Part shown: piece by piece, positions 9,057-18,200 of the stretch
Numbering within the stretch: the stretch's first letter is position 1
Layout: each line of letters opens with the position of its first letter
Assembly: GCA_030267965.1 (NCBI GenBank)
Contig: BRYA01001464.1
Span: forward strand, 1 to 30,824
Source of the DNA: Triparma columacea
Taxonomy: Eukaryota > Sar > Bolidophyceae > Parmales > Triparmaceae
DNA: 30,824 nucleotides
Direction: 5' to 3'
Translations under genes and position numbers: made by a program
The notes under the pieces: model-generated
Told to the model about the DNA's origin: nothing
What the model saw: the letters and a program-made list of their open reading frames with translations, nothing else
The model's database searches: none

Positions 9057-10352
9057 ATGCCTGGAAAGATTGCATTGTTTGACGTTGATGGTACCTTGAC
9101 CATTCCTCGAGGTGTAAGTATACGTGTTATCTCCATAATGTCCATAATAATCCCCTCAATAAGCTTCTTAACCCTCAAATGACTCTCTTGTCCCTGTCCA
9201 ACGGGACTTGAGACTTTAAGTTGAGGCTTAAATTCTCCAAATTGCTCCAATTTCTCCTCAATTCCCCTTCCACACCCACTAACTCTATTCTATCCAACTC
9301 ACAGGAGGTAACACAAGGAACACTAACGTTCCTATCAGAGTTAAAAAGCAAAGGTGTAACAATTGGCATCGTGGGAGGTTCCGATTTAGCCAAGCAGAAG
9401 GAGCAGCTCGGCGAGGACGTTCTTTCAAGGTACGAGTTCAACTTCTCGCAGAACGGCCTTGTCGCGTACAGGAAGGGGGAACTCATTGAGGAAACAAGCA
9501 TTAGCTCGCACCTGGGAGAGGAGGTGAGGAGAAGGAGGGGGTGAGGGACGTTAAAGAGAGACAAGAACAACAACACACTAAATACGATGCACACTAACGA
9601 CGCCCCCCCCCCCGCCCCAAAGAACATCAAACGGGTTGTGAATTGGACGATGAGGTACCTTAGTGAGGTGAGGTTGGACGAATACTTGAAGCTGGGGAAT
9701 TAAGCGACAGCATAGGAGTGGGGGGGGGAGGCAGTGTGCTACATAACCTCAACTTTTCCGTACTAACGCTGGGTCGCTTCCGTATCCCCCTTGGCCTCTT
9801 TGTCCATTAGGTAGACATCCCCATCAAGAGGGGTACGTTCATCGAGTTCCGCATGGGCATGCTGAACATCAGCCCGATCGGGAGGAACTGCAGCAGGGAG
9901 GAGAGGAACGCGTTCGAGGAGTTCGACCTCAAAAACGGCATTAGGGCTACCATGGTTGAGAAAATGAAGGAGGAGGTGAGAAAAAACACTGGACAACACG
10001 AACAACTACCCGAAAGCGCGGAGCTGGTCAGAAGATATTCACACTATAATACTCTTTACGACTTCTAACGCCCCCTCCCCTCCCTCATTTCCACTCGACA
10101 CAGTTCAAGGACCTGAACCTAACTTTCAGTATAGGTGGTCAAATATCATTCGACGTTTTCCCCCAGGGCTGGGACAAGACCTTCTGCCTCCGCTACGTCG
10201 ACGCTACCGAGTTCGACGAGATCCACTTCTTCGGCGACAAGACATTCGAGGGTGGTAATGACTACGAGATTTTCATGAGTGATAGGACTGTTGGACACAC
10301 TGTGACCAGCCCGGAGGACACGGAGAAACAGTGCAGGGAACTTTTCTTCTAG
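9057..10352 (+). CDS. PMM: Phosphomannomutase (eukaryotic PMM, HAD superfamily)
   Basis: Five exons, 9057-9113, 9305-9523, 9623-9667, 9811-9975 and 10104-10352, give 244 residues, close to human PMM2 (246). Exon 1 carries the HAD nucleophile motif FDVDGTLT (Asp 9 and Asp 11). Later motifs are [66 protein letters not shown] and [17 protein letters not shown]. It converts mannose-6-phosphate to mannose-1-phosphate, feeding GDP-mannose for N-glycans, GPI anchors and polysaccharides, in the cytosol. Exon 3 is only 45 bases ([15 protein letters not shown]) but is needed to complete the cap domain. All junctions are in phase 0 with GT-AG ends. Confidence 0.96.
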
Positions 10353-10506
10353 ACCCGTGCCGCCGCCGGTCCAATATTTACGAATCATTCTCTCGTTTTC
10401 CCTATTAATTCTCCCCCCTCTTTCATCCTTCCTTTTCTTTCTTCGGACTTTCCCTTAATTTTCCCCCACCCCTGCCTTTCCCTGAACACCAATCCCAACC
10501 GTCGTC

Positions 10507-11845
10507 ATGTCGGACTCCCCCCCGCCAACCCCCCAAACCCCTTCCCTTGCCCCCCCTCCTCCCTCACGCTCCCCCTTACAAAGTAATATCTCTGCCTCCT
10601 CCTTGCAACTGCCGGGATCCCAAGCTCCAAATCTCTCACCCCTAGAAATATCCGAGTACGCAATGTCCCTCGTAAACAGCGCAGACTCCGCAGAGGCCGG
10701 TCTCGCTGTCGCCAAGCTGCGCAAGATCAACCAGGGTTTGAGGGTTGGGCTAAGGGACGCTACTGCGGGGTGGAGGGAGGCGGTGGTCTTGTGCAGGGGC
10801 GTCGAAAAGAAATGCGAAGAGCTGTATGGGGAGGTGGAGGAACTTAAGAGGCAGAGGTCGGTGCAGAGGTCGAAGGAGGCCGACCTGCTGGATCGTATCC
10901 AAGGCATGGAGAAGGTGGGAGAGGTGAGAGTTGGTGGTGGAGTGGGGGGCAGCTCGAGGAGGAGCGAAGCGGCGATATTTGTCCACCGCACACGACACCT
11001 CTTACGACTCAGTTCGAGTCTCCGCGAGCCTCAGAACCACTAACGTAACCATCCAATCGCCTCGCTTGTCGTCGATTTGCAGAGCCATAGGAAGCAGATT
11101 GAGGTGTCTAAAGTGGAGGGAGATGAGGTACTCCGTCAGTTTGAAGCCGAGTGCAGGGAGAAGGAGGCTACTCTGCTCCAGCTCGAAGACGCCACTGAGG
11201 CCAACCAGAAGTTGACTGCAAGGATTGAAGCCTTGGAGAAGGAAAAAGAGGAGAGAGAGAAGAGAGACGAGCGCGACAGGGAAGAGAGGTGAGTGCGTTG
11301 CTCATGTGCGCTTGTGGGGGGAAATGGTATTATGTGACGGTGGTATCTGAACCTCCCCACCCACCACCCCAACTCCCCTCAGGGAGAAGATTGATGAGAT
11401 TAACAAGTCCGCGACGGAAGAGTTCCTTTTTTCCACCCTATCGGACTTCTCTTCTCCTTACAACAAGGCAGACGAAGTAGCCTCATATCCTGTCCCAGGC
11501 GCTGCTGCCACAACAACGCCTCTACCTCCTCATCAACCGAACAACATTGATACCATCCACGCTTCCATCGCTAAGTCCATAGCCTCACGTTTCGAGGAGT
11601 CCATAAAAGAGCGCATAAAACAGCGAAGTATGTATGAGGTGAAAGCCATAGAGGCAGCGGTGAGAAATGCATTGGAAGGGCTTGAGTTGGACGGTGAGAT
11701 GAAAAGTAAAAAGAAGAAGAAAAGGAATGGGAAGGGCGCACAAAGGTTGCCACCCAGACGCGCACCAAGGGGGGCTACTGGGGGCGCGGAAGTTGAAAAT
11801 GTCACGCGCCTCAAACGTCGACGAAATCGGATAGTTAATCCTTGA
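10507..11845 (+). CDS. Coiled-coil protein of unknown function
   Basis: Three exons, 10507-10923, 11083-11288 and 11383-11845, give 361 residues. The N-terminus is Pro/Ser-rich and disordered. From about residue 55 the sequence becomes helical (LEISEYAMSLVNSADSAEA), followed by a long charged coiled coil over about 110-215 (EELYGEVEELKRQRS, KLTARIEALEKEKEEREKR). After a less charged segment a second helical region ends in a strongly basic tail (KSKKKKKRNG and LKRRRNRIVNP) that could be a nuclear localisation or microtubule/nucleic-acid-binding tail. Splice donors are GTGAGA and GTGAGT. I cannot assign a family. Confidence 0.75.
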
Positions 11846-11996
11846 GACTCTCGTGACAACTTAAAAAGGTTCCATCTGGTTCAACACAATACGTAATTAA
11901 CTCAACGTCAGCTTGCACGAATTTATATGCACGAATTAAAAAGAAGTACGTTCCCATCCCAAAATCATTCGTTATAACAAGCGCATTGACGCTCAT
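11835..11996 (-). CDS. Possible small ORF (53 residues), low confidence
   Basis: The minus strand reads MSVNALVITNDFGMGTYFF and ends CHESLKD with a TAA at 11835. The frame stays open to an upstream stop near 12053. Its composition looks protein-like, but third positions are AT-rich, unlike its neighbours, and it overlaps the end of the coiled-coil gene on the other strand by 11 bases. It could be a small gene, a decayed exon or chance. Confidence 0.2.
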   Translation of the reverse strand: MSVNALVITNDFGMGTYFFLIRAYKFVQADVELITYCVEPDGTFLSCHESLKD

Positions 11997-12290
11997 GTTG
12001 CTTGTGCTTGTGCTCTCCACAGTCACCAAAACTTCATGAGCACGCCTCTTTTATCAAATTGTAGTAATCTCACAAAATTGGACGACGGGCCATACCGTAC
12101 ACCTGGCCGTCGTTCTAACTACAATACCCCCCCACAAATCAATCCCCCCGCTTTTTTGTAACCCGCTCCTCTCTGAAGAAAATTGCACCGAAAGTCAAGA
12201 GCAGCACTGAAGAAAAAATGTGCTAACTTGTTGTTTATCTATCTCGCTTAAACAGCACTGAGAAGAAGTCGGGACAGCGCAAGAAGCACC
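11846..12290. other. Intergenic region between convergent genes
   Basis: It holds the 3' flanks of the coiled-coil gene and the ammonium transporter. Apart from the possible small minus-strand ORF at 11835-11996, I see no gene, tRNA or repeat. A C-run lies near 12126. Confidence 0.5.
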
Positions 12291-13971
12291 TTAGACCTCC
12301 TGGGTAGGAACAGGGGTGGCACTGAAGACCTTTCCTCCGTGCTTGGAGTCGTCCATGCCGTTCTCCTCGACCTCGAGGGAAACACGGACTCCGATGGTCA
12401 TCTTGCACAGCTGGAAGAGGATAGTGGAAAGAACTCCAACCCAGCCAATGACGGCAAGGACGAAGACAATATTGGCAGCAAGCATGTTGCCGTTTCCTCC
12501 GTAGAAAACTCCGGCGCAGTCAGCCGCACGGGCAGAGTAGTAGGCGGAAGCGTACTGCTCCTTGGAGGTGAAGAATCCAGGAGCGATGACACCCCAGACA
12601 CCGCAGAATCCGTGAACGGGAACGGCACCGACAACATCGTCGATCTTGAAGTACTCGAGGGTGGCGACACCGGCAATGTACCAGAGGGATCCAATGATTC
12701 CAATGCAGAAGGCACCCTCCATCTCAACGGAGGAGCATCCAGCAGTGATGGAGACAAGTCCGGCGAGAATTCCGTTGTTGGCAGCTCCTATGTCGATGAC
12801 CTTGTCCTTGGACATGAGGGCAGTAATACCGACGGTGCAGAGGCAGCAGGTAGCGGCAGCGATGGTGGTGGTGACCATGGTGTGGGCGGCGGCGCTAGAG
12901 AGGTCTCCAGTGGAGCTTCCGATGGCAAGGGTGGAGGCTCCGTTGAATCCGTACCATCCCATCCAGAGGATAAGAGTACCGAGGGTCTGGAAGACGACAG
13001 ACTGCTGGGGGAGCTTGATTCCCGCATCGAAGCGGCCAATACGGGGTCCGACAGTGGCGGCTCCAGCGAGGGCGGCAACAGCACCGGTCAAGTGGACAAC
13101 TCCAGATCCGGCGAAGTCGGTGACTCCGCAGTCGAAGAGGAGGTCTTCCTCACGCCAAGCCGAAGCCCAGCCGGTGGCATTCCATCCCCAGTGGACAACG
13201 ACAGGGTAGATGAAAGAGGTGAGGACAATGGAGTAGACAATGTAGCACCCGAAAGTGACGCGCTCGGCGACGGCTCCGGAGACGATGGTGGCGGCAGTGG
13301 CGGCGAAGGCCCACTGGAAAAGCCAAGTGGACTTGACGGAGTTGTCGGTGTCCTTCATGAAAAAGTTCTCCGATCCGATGAAGGAATTGTTTTCACCGTT
13401 CGCAGGGGCACTGAGGGCAATGGCAAACCCGAAGAACCACCAGCAGAGGGCACCGAGGGAAGCATCAAAGACATTCTTGATAAGAATGTTCTTGGTGTTC
13501 TTAACATTGACCATGCCGACCTCGAGCATGCTGCGGAGCGAGGTTTGAGAGTCGCGAACAAAGTCGACGAGGGCGGGGGGGGGCGAAGGAGGTCGGGGAG
13601 GGGGATGGTGAGAAAAATATCCAAATTTTGGGACCCAAATTTTCGGTACGATGATGCACTTGCCAAGCAAAGGCAATTTGGCACTCACGCGAATCCACAC
13701 TGCATGAAGAAGACAAGGATGGCTCCGAACATCAACCTGTTAGAGGGAAGAGGGGGGGAGCGGGGAACGAGAGGGTCGAGGAAGGGTGAGAAAAATGGCA
13801 GAAAGCCAAGTGCACTTGTGGGCGAGGTCGGAGGGTAACAGATCCTTACCAAAAGTTGGTGTTACTGGTGTCGTAATTGACGAAGGCAGTGTTCATTGTG
13901 GCAACGACGCAAGCAATGTTCTCCGCATCAGTGTTAGCTGCGGAATATCCTTCGGCAGGGCAAGTTGACAT
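12291..13971 (-). CDS. AMT1: Ammonium transporter, AMT family
   Basis: Three minus-strand exons, 13971-13850, 13736-13689 and 13530-12291, encode 469 residues. Exon 1 gives an extracellular N-terminus with Cys residues (MSTCPAEGYSAANTDAENIA). Exon 2 (48 bases) adds WLMFGAILVFFMQCGF, and exon 3 continues AMLEVGMVNVKNTKNILIKN, the classic AMT first-helix region. Family motifs follow: DFAGSGVVHLTGAVAALAGA, containing the first pore His, and VGAVPVHGFCGVWGVIAPG, with the second pore His. About eleven membrane helices are expected, and the C-terminal tail carries LCKMTIGVRVSLEVEENGMD, which in AMT trimers gates neighbouring subunits. It takes up ammonium at the plasma membrane. Reading straight through the second intron gives a misleading Pro-rich N-terminus with no AMT homology. 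Confidence 0.95.
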
Positions 13972-14159
13972 GTTATTTAATTTTGCACCAAAAGGCTACG
14001 TAGCAAAATTTCCCAACCGATTGGGTGACGACGAATTAGGTTCGGTTGCGGAGGTTGCCCAGAAAATTTGACTTTGTCCCGAGTTTGAGGCTTCTTAATT
14101 TAAAAAGTCCTTCGCAACGTAACGCCAAGAAACCACTACTTTATCCCACACCCCGTGAG
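13972..14159. promoter_or_regulatory. Divergent intergenic region between the ammonium transporter and the 14160 gene
   Basis: The two coding starts are 188 bases apart, head to head, so promoters must overlap or be shared. An in-frame ATG at 14046 would shorten this gap to 74 bases, which is one reason to prefer the 14160 start for the plus-strand gene. No defined element is recognisable. Confidence 0.4.
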
Positions 14160-15158
14160 ATGTCCCTCCCGCTCGATTCTTCCAACAACCCCCCGGAAGA
14201 CGGCAGCCCCTTCCACGAAGAGAGTTCCTTGTCTAATACAAAAATGAGGCTCATTGAGGCTCGAATGCTGGAGGAGAGCTACGGGATGGGAGAACCTACC
14301 ACAAAGAGCAAGATAGACTCCCTATCGACGAACGAAAATAGCTCTCTGACCTCAAACAAAACCTTACCTTCAGAACTTGTTGGCGCTGCCTCAGCCTCAA
14401 CCTCAGCCTCAGTACCAACAGCCGCCGCTGACAATTCGTCACCACCTTCCTCCTCGGCCGCTCTCCAGCTGGCCTACAACATGGGGAAGTCTTCCGTGGG
14501 GGGGGTTGGAGGGCAGCCTGCATCACCCTCCCTTAAGGCAGATCCCAACGAAATCCTCGCCGAAATGACATCGTCCCTCGCCACTCTTGGAGACTGGAAG
14601 AAGTCGAGGGAGAAATCGATCGAGGAGTACGCTGCCATGTACTCCGCAAGGCTCGATGAGGGGGAAGAGAGGAAGGAGGGTGAGGGGGAGGAGGGAAGCA
14701 CTAGGGCCAACGAACAGCAGGATTCAGAGATCGATGCCATCCTCCTCTCGTGTGATGTGGAGAGGCAGGAGGTCCTCAACGGTACGATGGATAGGGCTTC
14801 GAACCTACAGCGAATGATGGAAAGTAGCAAGAGCCGGCGCGGGCTGCCCCCCCCTCCGAGCATGACTGTTGACGAGAGTATCATTGAGAGTGGCGAGGCA
14901 AAGCTGGAAAAGTTAAGGTTGGATTTGCAGTGCGAAGAGTGGGGGCGGAGCACAGCATCCGCTGTTGTTGATGCCAACGCAGTAGCAAGGCTCAAGGAAC
15001 TGGAGGCGGAGCTGTTGGAGATGGAGACGATGGAGGCAAAGGGTGCGGGGGGAGGAATCGAAATGATGGACGACGAGCTAACGTTAGTGCTAAAAAAGCT
15101 TGACGCCCTGGAGACCCCAAGGTCCACTACTCAACAAGAAAACCCTAACGAAGCCTGA
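14160..15158 (+). CDS. Acidic Ser/Glu-rich protein with short coiled coils, unknown function
   Basis: An intronless frame of 332 residues from MSLPLDSSNNPPEDG; an in-frame ATG at 14046 would add 38 residues of basic sequence (MRRLPRKFDF). The N-terminal half is Ser/Ala/Thr-rich and disordered. Helical segments include DPNEILAEMTSSLATLGDW, SREKSIEEYAAMYSARL and ARLKELEAELLEMETMEAK. A Pro-rich break (SRRGLPPPPSM) separates them. No catalytic motif is visible. The stop is only 58 bases from the convergent CEP164-like gene. It might be a scaffold or centrosomal-type partner, but that is a guess from composition. Confidence 0.7.
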   Translation: MSLPLDSSNNPPEDGSPFHEESSLSNTKMRLIEARMLEESYGMGEPTTKSKIDSLSTNENSSLTSNKTLPSELVGAASASTSASVPTAAADNSSPPSSSAALQLAYNMGKSSVGGVGGQPASPSLKADPNEILAEMTSSLATLGDWKKSREKSIEEYAAMYSARLDEGEERKEGEGEEGSTRANEQQDSEIDAILLSCDVERQEVLNGTMDRASNLQRMMESSKSRRGLPPPPSMTVDESIIESGEAKLEKLRLDLQCEEWGRSTASAVVDANAVARLKELEAELLEMETMEAKGAGGGIEMMDDELTLVLKKLDALETPRSTTQQENPNEA

Positions 15159-15216
15159 AAGATCCAAGTTCTTTCTCAAAACTTTTCTTTTTTTCTATTG
15201 CTGCCCTCAACCTACT

Positions 15217-18200
15217 CTATACCTCCCTCGCAAAAAGTCTTCTACTTCTGCTTTCCCCCCTAACCCCCCCCCCGCCCCCTTGCCTTGGGCTCAAAAGGGC
15301 ATCCACGTTCAATTTGTTGCTGCTGTTTTCATTGCTGCCCCCCACTCCCCCTCCCCCTCCCCCTCCCCCTCCCCCCCCACCTCCCATCTCTCGCTTCAGA
15401 GCGTCTAGCCAATTGACGTGAAATCCTACCTCCCTCTGCGCTTCGACTCTGTTCTTCGTCCACTGCTTGAGGCTCTTTCGAAAACTCGAAACGTTTCCTG
15501 TCCCATTCTCCCTCTCCCTCGAGATTTCGACCACGTCCTCCTCCCAAGCAGACTCGATCCTCCCCCCCCTGGCCGACCCTCTCTGCAGCCTAGCTTCCCT
15601 CTCCCTCTCCCTAGCCTTGTCCCTTTCCCGGGCCTCGTGCTCCCTTTGGAGGTATTCACCGTACCCTCCCATGTTGCCCATGTGATCTTGGCCCATTGTT
15701 CCCCAGACATGATCTCCTTCATATCCTAGGCCACTAACCATTTTCAACCCATCTGCTGATTCTCCTTCTTCGCTGCCATCGCCTCCCCACTCGGAAGCGC
15801 TGAACATGCCCCCAATTTCGTTCTTCATTGTCTGCAGGGCCTGCACGTGCTCCAGGATGCTGTCCCCGCCTTCATCGTCACCTTCAACAGCGTCCTTCTC
15901 AATCATCTTCTTGATGACCTTGTCCAAGCTTGCCACCTTCCCCTCCCTGTTCTCTAGCCACATTTGCGTCTTCCTTAACTTCTTCACCATTGCGTTGAGG
16001 GTTTCTGCTTGTCTGTCGATAGCCCTCTTGGCCTCCTTGAGCTCCCACCTTTTCTTGTTATCACCTGTAGACATCATGCTCCTATCTCTCCTCCACTGGT
16101 CTTTCGCCTTTTCTAGCTTACTCTGCCTCTTCTTCAGCTTCTTCTTCTCCTCCTTTAAGAGGTCCTTCGCCTTGTGAAGCAGTTTCTTCTCGTCGCTAAC
16201 CTTATCGCTCCAGAATGATTTCTCCTCGTCTACGGCATCCTCCTTGGCGGACGCTCTTCCTCCCCCCCCTCCCCCTCCTTTCATTTCTTCCCGACCCCCC
16301 CCCCCACCACCGTTGTCGAGCTTCTCGTGCAGTTCCCTTGTCTCCATTTCCAGCTTTTCAATCTTTTGCATCATGACGACCTTTTCTGCCCCCTCCGTTG
16401 CCTTGGCAGCTGCATCAGCAGTAGCCCGAGATTCCTCTGCAGTGCTTTCCCTCTTCTCGAGCTGAGCCTTGAGCCCTGCTACGATCTCCTCCGCTGCTCG
16501 CTTTTCCACAACGAGCCTCTCCAACTCAAGTTTCATCTTGAGCTCCGTCGAGTGAGCCCCCTCTATCTCCCTCTTCAACCTAATCACGAGGTCGTCAGCG
16601 AAGGCCCTCTCTTTCTCTGCATTCCTCTTCGCCAATTCCTCGTCCATGAGTTGGTTCTTGATTGAGCGCAGCTGTCGGCTTTGGTCTTCCAACTCTCCCT
16701 TGTCTCTCTCCCTTGATGAACTCAGCATGCTCTTCTCAGACTTGAGCGCCACGATGGATGCTTCGAGGTCCCCGTTCTTGTCCTTCAGTGCATTTATCTC
16801 AATATCCTTAGAGGTTGTGAGCGCCATGAGCCTCCTTTCTAGATCCTGCTTCTCGAAGGCGTTCTCTCTGCTTTGCCTCTTTGCATCTTGAAGGGCCTTA
16901 TCCCTCTCAAGCAGGAGCTCCTTCGCAGAGTGTAATTCGGAGACAGCTGCCATAAGCTTCTCACTAGATGTGGATATGCTCTGGCTCTGACTCGCCGAGG
17001 AAAGTTCGAAGGCGTTTGGCGCGGCGTTGTTCTCGGAGCTCAACAAATTGTGCACCTTGCCCCTCAAAGCCTTCGTCTCCTGCTCGCTACTCGCAAGCAT
17101 ACGACTCAGATCCTCGTTTTCCAAGCTGGCAATCTTGTTTTGAGACGTCAACTTGGCAACCGCCTCCTTCTCCGTCCTGGCGGTTTCCCTCTCCCTCTCC
17201 GTCTCGACCTCGAGCGCCTTGACCCTGTCTTCCAAAGCTGTCTTCTCCATGGCACGGCTTTCGGCCTCAGTTCGAAGCATCTTCAGCTGATGTTGCAACT
17301 CGGAGATTTGCCTCTCTCCCTCAAGGATTTTACTGTTGAGAGCCCCCTCCTTTGACCTGCACTCGGTGAGGTCTTTCAACAGTTGCGTGGACAGCTGCGT
17401 AGTGTTACTGCTGCTCGCCTCTAGAAGGTTCTGTGCCTCTTCCAAGCGGACCTCAAGCAACTTAGCCTTGTCGGTCTCAATATTTAAATCAGCTCTGACC
17501 TTCACAACTTCCCCTTCCATCTCAAGCATTTTAGACTTGATGGCCTTCGTCTCGGAAACCGAGTTCCCCAGGTTCTCATTCATTTGATGCTTGGCATCGT
17601 GGTATCCCTTGAGGTTCGCCTTCAGCGTGTTAATGGTCCGGCTCATCTCCTTATTCTCCTCCTTCAGCTTCGCGGTCTCCAACGAGGAGCTACTGCCGTT
17701 CAGCGGACTGCTGGAAGCTGCACTAATCATAGGAACCAGGTCCGTGAAGTTGGATAGAATCCCGCTTCCACCTCTTCTCAATGGACTCGAGTCGTCTCTG
17801 CAAATCCCTGCCAACTTAACCATAATGTCCACCGTGCTCGGAGAGTCCCCGGCGATGACAATGTCCAGCAGAATGGGATAGGCCCTAGGGTTCGATATGC
17901 TAACCACCTTGGACGATACACCCAATGTTCTGCAAATCTCCGCCGACGTATTGATAATGAAACGTTTCAGCTTCATCTCGTCATCTAGGTAGTCGAAGGG
18001 GTCCAAGTTGACAACTAGTGTTCCGCACGCATCCGTCTTGTTCGACGCGAGGAAAGCCTCCTTCTTGTGAATAGGGAAAAGACGTTGAATTGGCGCATCC
18101 TTAGGTGCTTCCTTCACAGGGGAAGGGATCGAGGGGGCAGGGATCGAAACATTGACCGACGAGGAGACTGTTCTGGCTGACTGTCCAACTCCTGAACCAG

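Noticed and set aside
8837..9082. 81-residue plus-strand ORF between eIF2B delta and phosphomannomutase
   Set aside because: It overlaps the phosphomannomutase start in another frame, has no recognisable domain, and its codon use is poor.
11865..11900. GGTTC-containing sequence checked as a tRNA T-arm
   Set aside because: No matching acceptor stem, anticodon arm or D-arm could be paired around it.
13531..13700. Read-through N-terminus of the ammonium transporter (Pro-rich)
   Set aside because: This is intron 2 read as coding; splicing 13689 to 13530 restores the conserved GFAMLEVGMVNVKN sequence.
12339..13838. 499-residue plus-strand ORF rich in Gly, Ser, Asp and Glu
   Set aside because: It is the reverse shadow of the ammonium transporter, whose pore-His motifs and splice sites are clear.
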